Below, in pieces: positions 1-12,289 of a stretch of 64,000 bases of DNA (the first letter of the stretch is position 1; each line of letters begins with the position of its first letter). The stretch is from Girardinichthys multiradiatus (taxonomy: Eukaryota > Chordata > Actinopteri > Cyprinodontiformes > Goodeidae): positions 4,536,501 to 4,600,500 of the forward strand of contig NC_061800.1 in assembly GCF_021462225.1 (NCBI RefSeq), written 5' to 3'. The translations under genes and the position numbers were made by a program. The notes beneath the pieces were generated by a model. It saw only the letters and a list, made by a program, of their open reading frames with translations. It did no database searches and was not told the origin of the DNA.

Positions 1-229
1 TTGAAAATGGAAAGCACCATGAAACTGAAATCAAAAGTAAATCCCAGCACATGTCTTATTAGTTTGTTTGTGTTTCCCTCTGTTTAGACCTATTATACTT
101 TTTGTCTTTCTTCTGTTAAAAATAAATATTTACTTATAACTGTAATGGTAACAAATGTGGAGACAGACAGATTTACTAACCCCATGGAGGAAAGCAAAGA
201 AAATGCTTGTTGATCACTGAGAGAGGGTG

Positions 230-390
230 AGAGAGAGGGAGGAGAACAAGAGAGGAAACAGCATGTGAGAAAGCAGTAGCGCACACACACACACAGCACT
301 AACTATGATCACAAGACTGAATGAAAGAGAGAGAAGGAGGGAGGCAGAGGGAGGGAAAAAGGTAGGTTTAATTAATTCAGACGAGATGGG
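230..390 (+). promoter_or_regulatory. GA-rich, TATA-less promoter-like stretch
   Basis: Runs of GAGAGAGG and GGAGGGAGG alternate with a short CA repeat (about 282-296), just upstream of an exon-like block with a good splice donor. No TATA box or CpG island is evident. Purine-rich, initiator-type promoters of this kind occur upstream of vertebrate neuronal genes, but the transcription start itself cannot be seen. It may also be simple low-complexity sequence. Confidence 0.3.
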
Positions 391-623
391 AGGGATGGAG
401 CTGCTGTCCCTGCTGAGGAACCAGAGGCTGTGCTGTCGTTCTCCTGCATGTAGCTGAGTGTTCGCAGTGAGGACGTCTCTGTGGCTGCTCACTGGGAACC
501 AGACACCAGTCTTGAACAGCCACGATTCCACATCTATGAGCGACTGACTGGAGGTGTGTGTCGAAAGCTGAGCAATGAACAGGGCTGGTAGATGGTCTGG
601 ACTTGGATCAGCAGTACCCACAG
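391..623 (+). other. dgkg: Candidate distal 5' UTR exon of dgkg
   Basis: This block is more GC-balanced than the surrounding intronic DNA and ends in a strong donor, CCCACAG followed by GTAAAA at 624. A short upstream ORF at 395-457 encodes 20 residues. A second ATG at 575 stays open to the donor; if spliced to the acceptor at 33299 it would read 26 codons and stop at 33328-33330, six bases before the dgkg ATG. That arrangement would suit uORF control. The link to dgkg is inferred from orientation and spacing only; the block could belong to another transcript. Confidence 0.35.
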
Positions 624-3531
624 GTAAAAGACATTTCCTTTTGATGACTCGTCACATATCTGTCTCTTTCTTGCCTTCTGTGTTGAGTAGCGTGCTGTTT
701 TTTCTCTTTGTGTGTATGTGTTTCATTTTATCTTTGCTGCTTTTTCAGCCTTGTTTGGGTGTTGCTTGCTTTGACACGTCACATATTTTTCTGAATTTAT
801 ACTACAGTTCAATTTGATTCATGCTTCTTAAACTTAGATTTATTTTCCTCCTTATTGTACTCTATCTGAAGTAGAGGGGCTGCTGCTGAGCCATGCAGCA
901 TTTCAGCACAATATGGGATCAATACTGTAGTCTGATCAGCTGGTATCAGATGAAAACAGTAGACAGTAGAGGGTTAGGTCACTCTTTTCCAGAGAAAACA
1001 ATCTGTTCAAGACATCTTTCAGTTAAATCTTCCCTTGTTGAGAGAAGATCCATTATTAATTATCGGTGCAGTCCATATGATCTGTTCTACTATTATATAT
1101 TCAGCTAACAGGAACACTTTGCATCCATTGCATGCTTCTAATTCTGATGCTCTCACACCTTCTACTTGTTTTTGAGTAAACGCTGCACATCCTTATAGCC
1201 CTATAATCCCTGCCTGCTTCAGGGCAATGGCTTAGTCGGAGACAATTGATCAATCTCCTGTCACACACCTAATTACATCTCATAAAGCAATCACCAAATG
1301 TCACAATTATTGTTTTCCTTGACAATTTCCACTCAGTGGATGACAAACATGAAGCGCTCTTCGTCTGACTCTTCTGTGTGGAAACATGATCTGGGAGCTG
1401 GAGAGGGCAGAGCTGAACCAGGGGAGTATGAGAGAGAATGCAGGCAGAGCATTTTAGGAGGATCATTTAGCTGGTATCTGAAAATGCTGCTCACGTTCTG
1501 ATTGCCAGAATAGCATGAGTGCACCTCTGTGCACTGCGTTGGGCCATGCGTGTTAGATGATAACCCATCATTCAGGACTAAAGGTGAATAATTTTGCCTA
1601 ATTGTCTGTATGATTGGGACCAGAGCATACCCACTCTAATTGTATCATTTTATTTCCGTGGCGACCTGTGCAGAGAATGAACCTTAATATCTGGCACCCT
1701 CTGCTCTTCAACTGCATATTTGCTGGCAATAAACACATGAATTGCAACAGTATAAATGATTCATGCTTGTCAATATTCAAGCCAACAGCTGTAAACACTG
1801 CAGCGATTCTTCTCAAAGTTTCTTTTTTGTTCGTTCATGATGCAGTTTTGCTCCTAAGTTTACATTCCCCGGCAGAATTTCTGCTTTTTTGGAAATTTTC
1901 AAGTGTTATCTTAATAAGTAACATAAACATCATATGTCATCAGTGTACAATGAAAAAAAATAGACTCTCTCCTGTCCAAATGATATTAATGAAGTATTGT
2001 CTTCCTTTAAATTCAGAAGACATCAACACTGCATCAGGATATTGGTTTCACAGCAGGCCTGCAGCTTTGTTATGTGGACAGAAAGATGTTAGCTGCTAGC
2101 AGGGCTGATACATCCAGCTGGGCGTGCCTGAGGATCTTATCATAAACAAAAATACAGCTGTCTCTGACTTTTGAGTGGTAAGCATTAGCAGCTAAAAGCA
2201 GTTGCTGCAGGTCAGCTTTAAGCCATCTCCAGCTAATGGTTCTGCTGCCCAGGCTCCGTCTGCAGGCATACCACATTGCATAGGACATACTCTGTAGTTC
2301 AGGTCTGCTGGGTACCTCTACCACAGGTGATCATGTGGCTCATCTGCCATAGAACATCGGAGGCTATCCTTCTACCCCAACTGGAAATCCAGAACTGCAT
2401 CCCATCAAATGGAGCTAAAATAAGCATACTTTTCCGGGAAAAAGAGAGGCAGCGCAGAATACTCAAGAATATTCCCATGGCTGCATCCTATTGCCTCTAT
2501 AAAATCTACTGCACTCTGCCTTTGCATGGATTTATTTTGTAGCAAACAAAGGGACAGAAATGATGTGGAAAACCAGCAGTACTTTAATCTCCAAACAAAT
2601 GTACATCAGTGAGATTGTCTAAGAAAATTGAGTCAGCTCTGTCTCTGCTGCTGAACAGGAGGCCTCCTAGTTTAACACACAGTTTATCTAAAGCATACTG
2701 AGGCCTTTAGGTTGGCCTCATTCATATCCTTCCTACAACCGTAAGCAGGGGCAGAGGTTTCTGTCTGCAGTAATACTGATTTAATAGAAGAACAGTAGAA
2801 CGCTGTCAACTATAAACTTATGCAACTTTGTATGACATACCAGATGAGCTAAAAATAAAGTTGTTTTTTAAACACATTAAACCTTGATGAATCACTTGTC
2901 TGTGTAGCTTTCTAGTCCTGCATTTTGTCCTCCTTTCTGATAGATGAATTAATTACTTAAACCCTTCAGAATCTATATACAATATATATTAAAACAACCT
3001 TTCGTGGACGTATTAGTCTGTAGATCTAAATTCTACTTGATTTAGTTTAACAAAGTTCTAATATGTTTACAGTTAACTCCAAAATCATTCATACCTCTGG
3101 CAGATTTAGGTTTAAAACTGCAGATTATACATATGTTATAAATTCACTGTCCTTTGAAATTGAAGCAGGCGTCTCTTTTCCTATGAAAAATTAACCTCTT
3201 GGTTGAATGATATAAATTTTAAATCTTATTTTATCAGGGGTCTAAATAATCTGGTGCTGAACAGCATGTAGATATTGTTTTCATTTTAGTGTTGAAAAAA
3301 TGAGGTTCAATAACTGTCATTGGTTAACTAGTTTAAAATTCACATCAAAAGAAAAATATCACATCAAAAGAAATCATCAGATAATCTCAACGATTCATAG
3401 AACAGGAGGAAATAAATATGTTTTTATTTTAATTTTTTTGCTTTGCTTCCTTCTTTGCCTCCATGTATCCCTTGGGGGTTCCTTCTTTTAGTCCTTCACC
3501 TGTGTCCCTATTACACAATATCAATAATATA
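624..3531 (+). other. Intron-like stretch, no gene seen
   Basis: No coding exon recognised. 1195-1335 is an unusually complex stretch with an inverted SOX-type pair (ACAATTATTGT at 1303-1313) and looks like possible conserved non-coding sequence. Around 3075-3120 there is a terminal-repeat-like fragment (CATTCATACCTCTGGCAGAT) shared with 30263-30290, marking a decayed Tc1-type remnant. The rest is AT-rich and featureless. Confidence 0.5.
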
Positions 3532-5141
3532 CAGGTCCTTCTCAAAATATTAGCATATTGTGATAAAGTTCATTATTTTCCATAATGTAATGATGAAAAT
3601 TTAACATTCATATATTTTAGATTAATTGCACACTAACTGAAATATTTCAGGTCTTTTATTGTCTTAATACAGATGATTTTGGCATACAGCTCATGAAAAC
3701 CCAACATTCCTATCTCACAAAATTAGCATATTTCATCCGACCAATAAAAGAAAAGTGTTTTTAATACAAAAAACGTCAACCTTCAAATAATCATGTACAG
3801 TTATACACTCAATACTTGGTCGGGAATCCTTTTGCAGAAATGACTGCTTCAATGCGGCGTGGCATGGAGGCAATCAGCCTGTGGCACTGCTGAGGTCTTA
3901 TGGAGGCCCAGGATGCTTCGATAGCAGCCTTTAGCTCATCCAGAGTGTTGGGTCTTGAGTCTCTCAACGTTCTCTTCACAATATCCCACAGATTCTCTAT
4001 GGGGGTCAGGTTAGGAGAGTTGGCAGGCCAATTGAGCACAGTGATACCATGGTCAGTAAACCATTTACCAGTGGTTTTGGCACTGTGAGCAGGTGCCAGG
4101 TCGTGCTGAAAAATGAAATCTTCATCTCCATAAAGCTTTTCAGCAGATGGAAGCATGAAGTGCTCCAAAATCTCCTGATAGCTAGCTGCATTGACCCTGC
4201 CCTTGATAAAACACAGTGGACCAACACCAGCAGCTGACACGGCACCCCAGACCATCACTGACTGTGGGTACTTGACACTGGACTTCTGGCATTTTGGCAT
4301 TTCCTTCTCCCCAGTCTTCCTCCAGACTCTGGCACCTTGATTTCCGAATGACATGCAGAATTTGCTTTCATCCGAAAAAAGTACTTTGGACCACTGAGCA
4401 ACAGTCCAGTGCTGCTTCTCTGTAGCCCAGGTCAGGCGCTTCTGACACTGTTTCTGGTTCAAAAGTGGCATGACCTGGGGAATGCGGCACCTGTAGCCCA
4501 TTTCCTGCACACGCCTGTGCACGGTGGCTCTGGATGTTTCTACTCCAGACTCAGTCCACTGCTTCCGCAGGTCCCCCAAGGTCTGGAATCGGCCCTTGTC
4601 CACAATCTTCCTCAGGGTCCGGTCACCTCTTATCGTTGTGCAGCATTTTCTGCCACACTTTTTCCTTCCCACAGACTTCCCACTGAGGTGCCTTGATACA
4701 GCACTCTGGGAACAGCCTATTCGTTCAGAAATGTCTTTCTGTGTCTTACCCTCTTGCTTGAGGGTGTCAATAGTGGCCTTCTGGACAGCAGTCAGGTCGG
4801 CAGTCTTACCCATGATTGGGGTTTTGAGTGATGAACCAGGCTGGGAGTTTTAAAGGCCTCAGGAATATTTTGCAGGTGTTTAGAGTTAACTCGTTGATTC
4901 AGATGATTAGGTTCATAGCTCGTTTAGAGACCCTTTTAATGATATGCTAATTTTGTGAGATAGGAATTTTGGGTTTTCATGAGCTGCATGCCAAAATCAT
5001 CCGTATTAAGACAATAAAAGACCTGAAATATTTCAGTTAGTGTGCAATGAATCTAAAATATATGAATGTTAAATTTTCATCATTACATTATGGAAAATAA
5101 TGAACTTTATCACAATATGCTAATATTTTGAGAAGGACCTG
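3532..5141 (-). mobile_element. Complete Tc1/mariner-type transposon, 1610 bp
   Basis: The element starts CAGGTCCTTCTC and ends with its complement, flanked by TA at 3530-3531 and 5142-5143. The terminal inverted repeats are about 200 bp (3532-3731 and 4943-5141) and differ at only a few positions, which means a recent insertion. Between them lies one uninterrupted transposase gene on the minus strand. Long inverted repeats of this kind are a known design in fish Tc1/mariner elements. This is the least decayed mobile element in the window. Confidence 0.95.
3809..4813 (-). CDS. DD34E transposase of Tc1/mariner-type element, apparently intact
   Basis: The 334-residue protein, the usual family length, cuts and pastes the surrounding element at TA sites. 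Residues 1-110 form the paired-like DNA-binding region, with a helix-turn-helix around GCSQSAVSRHLSGKS (33-47) and a basic linker. The catalytic triad is visible: D148 in FSDES, D238 in QHDLAPAH and E273 in TPIENLW, with exactly 34 residues between the last two. No stop or frameshift interrupts the frame. A few residues look like single substitutions in otherwise conserved motifs (for example SPNLTPIEN where SPDLNPIEN is usual), so activity cannot be assumed. The start is MGKTADLT, just inside the left arm of the element. It lies antisense to dgkg. Confidence 0.93.
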   Translation of the reverse strand: MGKTADLTAVQKATIDTLKQEGKTQKDISERIGCSQSAVSRHLSGKSVGRKKCGRKCCTTIRGDRTLRKIVDKGRFQTLGDLRKQWTESGVETSRATVHRRVQEMGYRCRIPQVMPLLNQKQCQKRLTWATEKQHWTVAQWSKVLFSDESKFCMSFGNQGARVWRKTGEKEMPKCQKSSVKYPQSVMVWGAVSAAGVGPLCFIKGRVNAASYQEILEHFMLPSAEKLYGDEDFIFQHDLAPAHSAKTTGKWFTDHGITVLNWPANSPNLTPIENLWDIVKRTLRDSRPNTLDELKAAIEASWASIRPQQCHRLIASMPRRIEAVISAKGFPTKY

Positions 5142-6224
5142 TATTTTGAAGATTTTCATAGACATGTAATATGTGAGCATACATTTTTCCATGGTTGATG
5201 AAAGCCATGAATGTCAACACTGATTCTAGTTAGTTGTTATTTTTTGTGGAAAGTAATTCAAAAGTTATCAAAAACGTAAAACATTTTCTATCCCATCCAT
5301 GTAAACTGGCAGATTTACAGCACAAGAAAAACTGAACCAAAAACAAAAAAAATTACTTTTTGATCTCGACAGCTGGGAATGAAAGAAATTGAAAATAGAC
5401 ATTAGTGGATTCTGAATTGGATTCAGTGATTAAAACAGGCTTAAGTGACAGCTTGTTTTAGTTTAAAAAGCCAATGAGAAAGAATCAAAGAACAAAAAAA
5501 ACATTGAAAAATAAAACTTCGTACATGAACAGTTGGTCTCAAAGTTTCTCTTTAACAGAAAGAAACCTTCAGCAGAACCTGACTCAGTAGAAGTGCTGCA
5601 ACTGGGTTAGAGAACAGACCCAGACACAGAAAACTGAACCAATGATCTATGAAAACCGTTTCGAATTCCAGCCACATATCAGGGTTCCCCATTTCATTTT
5701 CCATCTCCCCTTTACTATCTAGGTGTGGTCTACATTAGCAAAAGAAAATCTAGGAGTTAATGGGAGCAGTAGCTCCTTTACTGGGTTCATCTAGGAGAGG
5801 AATACAGCTAAACACATAAGCTCTGAGTAAAATATATAAAGTATATGCAGTTAGTGGCAGCCATAGCTTCTTCATTTGTTTGACTTCGAGAGGAACACAG
5901 TTACACAAAGAACAACAGAGACAGGTCTACTTTCTAAAGGAAAACAAACATGAAGTTATTTGCAGCAATAGCTTAGCCATTGCTCCCCTCCAGGAAGGTG
6001 TCACAGCTAAACAGAAAGGACGGGCCAGGTGTAGCTGCTATGGAGAAAAGAAGAGAGTGAGAACATAAAAATAATACCAGCAGTAACTGCAGATGATGCA
6101 TAATTAGAGAGTAGAAGAACGGGAAGTGAGGAAAATGATTCAATTGAATTGACTTAGCCCATTTTAAAGTTATCCATCTTTCACACAACGCAACAGGAAA
6201 CAACACTCCAATTATTTTTACCTG
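5142..6224 (+). other. Intronic DNA, no gene or repeat recognised
   Basis: AT-rich sequence without splice-bounded coding exons. Short reading frames here lack any recognisable motif and have no matching splice sites. Possible decayed repeat, not classified. Confidence 0.5.
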
Positions 6225-6595
6225 TGCCTTCCTCCCTCCCTGTTGGACGGAGTAAAGGGGAGTCAGTTTAGCCTAAACCGGCTCAGTTATGGTTGAGGTG
6301 CAGACACACCCTCCATTTCTGCTACCTGTATGACCCCTTTTCTTTTCCAATGGCTATAATCAGTCTGACAGAGAGAGGTACCCTCAATCCTTGTGGTGTT
6401 TTTGTATAACAAAAGCCACCAGTGGGCTCTAGATGGACAAACCTTATCAGTTTATTACTTTACTTAGTACCCCTACACATAGCCCATTCTAAAATGGCCA
6501 AACTAACACTCAGTAGTTTATTCTTACCTCCCCAACAACCCTACACTATTCCAGCCCGTGAATTGGCGCTATATAAATAAACTGAATTGAATTGA
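6225..6595 (+). repeat. Interspersed repeat copy A (LINE 3'-tail type)
   Basis: Ends in GAATTGGCGCTATATAAATA followed by GAATTGAATTG units. Its body (AGCCCATTCTAAAATGGCCA, AACACTCAGTAGTTTA) is the reverse complement of copies at 8885-9120 and 22862-23095. The same GCGC-TATATAAATA/GAATTGAATTG tail type closes the L2-like LINE at about 30200-30232, so these copies probably derive from LINE 3' ends. Confidence 0.7.
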
Positions 6596-8284
6596 AAAGT
6601 GATTAGTATGTCCTCCAGCAGCTTGTTGACATTTCTAATATAGATCTCATGAAAATCAGTAAAAACAAACAAAAAAAAAAATCTATCTCTTAGAAGTAAT
6701 AAAAGAAATTACAAAGGAGCAACAACCCAGTTGCAGAATTGTGTACATCCTTAACTTATTTCTTTGTTGATTTAACTTTCAGTCTTCTTTGGTAAGAGTC
6801 CATTAGCAATCCACATTTTGACTTGGTAACATTTACTCTACCCAGGAAAGTTCTCCAACTCTAACACATTCAAGAGCATCTTTGGTCCATAGCCCTCAGT
6901 AGATAAGCCCAAAGATTTTCTATCGTATCTAGATCTGGAATCTGACACGACAATTCCAAAATCCTAATTTTCCTCTCATGAAGTCATTATTTTGTTGATT
7001 CCGAATGTGTATTTGCACTCACCTTGATAATGGAGAAGAAAATTTCTTTTCATCTGTAAATTTCTAACAGACACCTGAAAGTTTTAGGTCAAAATTGCAT
7101 CGTAAACAGATTCTAATTTAATCCACACTGACTCAAACCCCAGTTCTCTGAAATAAAGTAAGTATGACATTAACCTTAGTTTCTCTGTAATTTCACATGT
7201 CTTTGGATTTGACCCCTTTAAGTGGAGTATCTCACTCAGGATCCTCTTCCATGAACACAGACCTTAAGATCTCAGCTAGGACAAGAGACGTGTAAATGTG
7301 TGACTTGCTATCCTTATTTGAATATAGTGGAATCAGTTGTTGTGTCGATTCTGGCTTTCCATTTCCCCCTGCGTTTTACATACAATCAACCAGTTGCCAT
7401 GACACCCAGTCCTTCCATAAATACTTGTGGTATTTGTGAGGCTACATCCTCAGTAGCTTGGAGAACAGAAAGCCTTATGTGACCCTTGGCTGCAGCAAAA
7501 TTAATCACAGATCAATTCACAGCATTCTCATGGTTTGAGTGTTACTGATTCTGGTCAGTGTGGCATCAATTGTCTTTGCCTCTCTTCTCCTTGTAAACTC
7601 CATGGTGTGCACCTGCTGCAGGCGCAAATGGCTAGCACAAGAGGATTACTAATGACCTTCATCAAGTTACAAGGTGAGAACACACCTGAGTAGGGAAAGA
7701 GACACAGAAAAAAACTAATTGGAAATGGGGACAATAGAAATAGGATGCAGTGATTTCTTAAGTACATTAATGTGTGTCTTCTGTAGTCCTTACAAGGGAT
7801 CAGAATCAGTCTGTTTACACTTGATGTGGACTCTCTTGATCCTGAGGTTTCAGATTATATCAGAAGCATCACAAACATAGCTGGTGTAACAGCGGCTGGT
7901 TAATTTAAATCACAATGCTGCTTCTGTCATGTTGCAAATCAGACCTAGATGGTAATAAGATGTTTCAGGCCTGGCTTACACATCTTTGTGGTGCATTATC
8001 AGCTTGTAATCCTGTCATCAGTTGAATATGAAATACACATTCCCTGTAGATATATTTTTATCTAAATGTCTGGCAAATTCAAAGAAAAACGACATGCATT
8101 TACTAAATATGCAAACCGAGTTAATTTCCATCACCTGGCTGGAAGTGAGCAAGACCTTATGTGTACAGCAGCCAGCAAAGGACAGAATAGTCAACATGCA
8201 CATGACTGCAAAGCAATTGTGGAACAGTTTGAACTTAGTCTAACTTGTTAAAAACTGGAGCCCTTATGCGGTGTGCTGTAGTCA
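6596..8284 (+). other. Intronic DNA, no gene recognised
   Basis: Mostly AT-rich. 6720-7270 reads like a strongly decayed Tc1-type remnant in minus orientation (TCTAGATCTGG, ATGAAGTCATTATTTTGTTG), too degraded to classify. The remaining short ORFs carry no family signature. Confidence 0.45.
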
Positions 8285-9365
8285 GGATGTTGAGTGCTGT
8301 GAGAAAGCATTTCCCATTTACAAATTTGACCTGTTTTTGCTTTTTTGTCACACTTTTTTCAGATCATTAGACAAAATAAACTGGGTAAGCAGAATTTATT
8401 TAGTAAGGAAAAAAAAATCCATATAAACACGGCTCCATTTAAAAAAGAACTGCCCTCTAAACCGCCCTTGGGAGCATTTGCCTTCCACACTTTGTGATAA
8501 CTGGCAATAAGTCTTAACATTGCTGTGGAGGAAGTATACCCTGCTCTTTTTTTCAGAATTGTTTTAATTCAGCCTCATTGGAGGATTTTCACATTTAAGG
8601 TCATGCCGCAACATCTCAACTGGATTTAAGTCTGGCCTTGACTAGGCTTCTCCAAAACCCAAATTATTTTGGGACACACTGCAGTGCAGATCATTGTCTT
8701 GCTGCGTTAACCAAGTGCCCTTTATCTTAAGGTCACAAACTGAATGCCGCATATTCTCCTTCAGAGTGTTATTTTCAGAGGCCGTTTGTTTTTTATCGTT
8801 GAATCCTGAGCACTGACCTTAACTGAACAAATGAGGCCTGTGGAGCTTTATGTTGTTCCGAGTTCTTTTGTGACCTCCTGGATGATTCAATTAAATTCAA
8901 TTCAGTTTATTTATATAGTGCCAATTCACAACACACGTCGTCTCAAGGCACTTCACAAAGTTTTCGGAATGGCATAGGGTTGTTGGGGAGGTTAGATTAA
9001 ACTACTGAGTGTTAGAGTTTGGCCATTTTAGAATGGGCTATGTGTAGGTGTACTAAGTAAAATAATACACTGATAAAGTGTGTTCATATAGAGCCCGCTG
9101 GTGGCCATTGTTATGAGTGGTCAGCAAGCTTTTTGAGTAATTTTGCTTGGCTGATCCCTCCTGGGAAGGATTTTCACTGTTTTATGTTTTCCCCTTTGAT
9201 TGATACTGCTTCTCACCATGATTTGCTGGTGCCCCAATGTCTAAGGGTTTCAATTTCTTCGGGTATGATTTTTAGATTTTAGCCTACTTCATGTTGTCTG
9301 ACAGATTCTATTTAAGTGATTTCTTGATTATATAGGTAAGGCAGTAATCAAGCCAGGGTTGGTTT
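8285..9365 (-). mobile_element. Tc1-type transposon remnant, interrupted
   Basis: Two blocks (8285-8884 and 9121-9365) match consecutive parts of a fish Tc1-type element read on the minus strand: the left block contains GTCATGCCGCAACATCTCAA and GTGACCTCCTGGATGA, the right block CCTCCTGGGAAGGATTTTCA and TATTTAAGTGATTTCTTGAT. The transposase frame is destroyed by substitutions and a large internal deletion. A LINE-tail repeat sits between the blocks, so it inserted after the Tc1 copy. Confidence 0.75.
8885..9120 (-). repeat. Interspersed repeat copy B, nested in Tc1 remnant
   Basis: Starts with AATTCAATTCAGTTTATTTA and carries the body CAAGGCACTTCACAAAG and TTTAGAATGGGCTATGTGTA. It is the same family as 6225-6595 (opposite orientation) and 22862-23095 (same orientation). 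ATGA-like bases on both sides may be the target duplication. Confidence 0.75.
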
Positions 9366-12289
9366 GGAAAGTTTTTTTTTCTCTTTATTTATGTACTCAG
9401 CTTTTCTGTGTCTGATGTGAAGAATGAATTTGTGGTTAGAAAAAGAGATATTCTGCGGGTGGGGGTGGTCATGGACAGTAATGGCTTGTATGTTTACTTC
9501 TTTTCTTTTTATCAAATGTGCTAGATTTAGCCAACAGGCTGTGGGCTGAAGTCTGGCCAACTGGAGCGTAATATCTCTCAATATTAAAACGTCATGATAT
9601 TTCTCATGAACCTGATGTATGTCTTATTTATTGTGAGCATACTCCCTCTTCCATTGCAGGTACGTTCTATGTGTTTGGACACAATTTTACCCCAATAATT
9701 TCAATTTCCTGCGTCCACAGTTTCCTGGATAAAAGGTCCTGGTTTGGGGCTTGGACTTTTAGATTACCCCGGGATTGTTGAGGGGAGGGTTTGTGCGCTG
9801 AGTAACGATGACTGGTGGACCACGTCTTGCGGTGTTCTGACTTCGGCTCATCCGACATATTAAAGACCTGCATGTTGTTGTAGGTTTCTACTTTATTCGA
9901 CATTCATATTTTATGGTACTTCTTGTGATCGAGAATGGACCAAAGGAAGAGGACATACAATAGTTGGATGGACGATGAGGTCTAGGACAATGTACTACAA
10001 CACCGCAAACAAAAAAGCCAGCTGTGTGTTCTCTACCTTGTTTTGTGAACAAATGGCGGGATATGAGCTTCTCGGTCAGGCTTTACCTATTTGGCCTTTG
10101 GTTCCTTATTACCGTGACCTGCTGGACTGGAGGTGTAGTGCAATTTTCTTCACAATTTCTCGACAATTTATTAGACTGATTTAAATAATTTTTTCTTGGC
10201 CTTTCAGAGCAGTGGAAACCAAAAGCACCCCTGGGATTCCTTTTTAAAAATCCCAGGAATTCAAATCCCAGGACTTTCAGTGGAAAAGGGGCTCATGTGG
10301 TAAATGCTTTGCATATGCCTCAGACTTATTTTGATGTAAGAAAGGAAGTAGTTCTTGAGGTGCCCTGTTGAGTTGACAAAGTCAATTCGTAAGGACTTAA
10401 TGTACTTGCTGACAGCGCTTGGTTGCAAAAGCATTAAAGAAGCCTCCACCACCTTTAAATTGTCTACCTGGGAGCATTTTGGGTGTTTAGTCGAAACAAG
10501 GGTGTCAGACTAATGGGAGGTCAGTACGTCTGATTTGTAAGCCCTGTAGGAATACCATAATTGGTTATTAGCAGCTAGTCTAACAGCTAGTCCCACTAAA
10601 GCTGATATGTGTTTTGTAGCTATTTCAAAGAGCCTGGTCTGCATTTGATCATCTCTGGTTTAAAATGTAAAACATTCAGACTTATGAAAAGCTAAAATTC
10701 ATCTTCTTAAACTAAACAGAGATGCTTTAAATCACAGTTTTAGATTCAGGAAACCTTAATTGTATTTATGGAAATAAATAGGGGGATTGTTTCTATACTT
10801 TTCCTACTTAATGACCATTTTTAAATTAGGAAAAACCTTAAGATATGGACTGATTCAACTTCGAATTGTAATACTCCACAGTGATTACGTATTTTTACAG
10901 TTTGTGAAATATTTATTTTTGTTTGTGAAAAATAAAACCTGGATATTCTAAGTTTTGCTCAAAATATTTATAAAATCTGGTCTCGTCTCAATGCTACGAA
11001 CCTAATATCTTGTATCATCTCATCTTGTGAACTGGATACATTGTTACAACCCTTATAGAACAGTATTGTCCATGTGAATGAAATACTTGGCACAGCACCT
11101 GACCACTAAAAAGTGGATTGCTTGTTCTGATTGACAGATGTTGGAAAATGTAAAGCATAAAAATGTGACATGAATTCAGCTGCTTAAAGTCTGCAGGCTT
11201 GGTAGGATGTCTATGATGACCGCCACTTAAAAAAAGCAAACACTAGGTAGGTTCATATGATCATTTTAATTGTTTACTTAAATTTTCTTCACTAATAAAA
11301 CTGAATCCACTGAAAAATGTGAATGGTTAGTATCTGGAAGCTACAATAAAGACACTCCTTTGACAGAGCATAGGAACTCTGGACCCCAGGAACCCTAGGA
11401 TTTAGGGTAATTGGTGTTCCTCGGTGACCAAACTGTGGTACAGATCCTTCCATATGTCCTAAGCTGAATAACATTATTGAAATAGAAATGGGTTATTTTA
11501 TTCATTTACATGATACAAAGCTAAAGCAGTAAAAACATCTACAATGATGAAGTGAATTCAGACACACACATGCGTGCTGTACTTTTAAAGTTGTATCCAT
11601 GTGATGAACACATGAATGGGTTTTTACTAATGCTAGTTCAGCTGATCAGACAGGACGGAACCCAATGAAACATATGAAAATACACACTGAACACAGCCAA
11701 GAAGATTTAGGTTTAGGAAGGTGAGTGTGAAAGTGGACATGAGTCACACTTTCTGTTTGACTGAAAGCTACATCAGAGTGTTCTGAGTTGTTCTGCTCGG
11801 TCTTGGTTTTTGCTGAAATGTTTTCTGATAGATTTTTCTCCTTGTTCCTGCAGGTCTTAGAACAATCCAACAGTTACTGAGAGACGTTTATAGTAAAAGG
11901 GATCACACTTTAACAATAAGACCCATTAAAGAGCAGCCACATAACACAAAATCGCAACAGGCCCAGGTTGAAAGTTATTAGAGTTGTTCAACGAGCTCAG
12001 ACACAGCATGTATAGCAACATGTCTATATTTAGAATTGCTTGAGTCTTGAAGATTACCCTTATGATGTAAGGGATCGATGTTTGACACAGAAAAACTGCT
12101 GCATCCATTTAAACATTTGGTTGCATAGCCCTCCAGCTTCCTGCTGCAGATATACTTGGATGTATTTCCTGTTCTGAAGTCCTGCTTTGCCCAAATTATC
12201 TTGCTCAGTTCTCTAAAGTCAGCTGTCATTTACAACACCCAGCAAAGGTGAACCTATGTTACAATCATAAACTCAGTTTTTTACAAATA
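9366..12289 (+). other. Intronic DNA, no gene recognised
   Basis: No coding exon seen. 9660-10260 is less AT-rich than its surroundings, with a self-complementary CCCAGGAATTC...TCCCAGGA stretch near 10245-10275; it may be a decayed DNA transposon, unclassified. 10500-12280 is AT-rich and without clear signal. Confidence 0.45.

Noticed and set aside
214..621. 135-codon frame on the minus strand
   Set aside because: Ser/Leu-rich product of the complement of a GA-rich tract; the splice donor at 624 supports the + strand instead.
1614..2099. 161-codon open frame near the start of the window
   Set aside because: No similarity recognised, no splice sites in frame, ordinary intronic composition.
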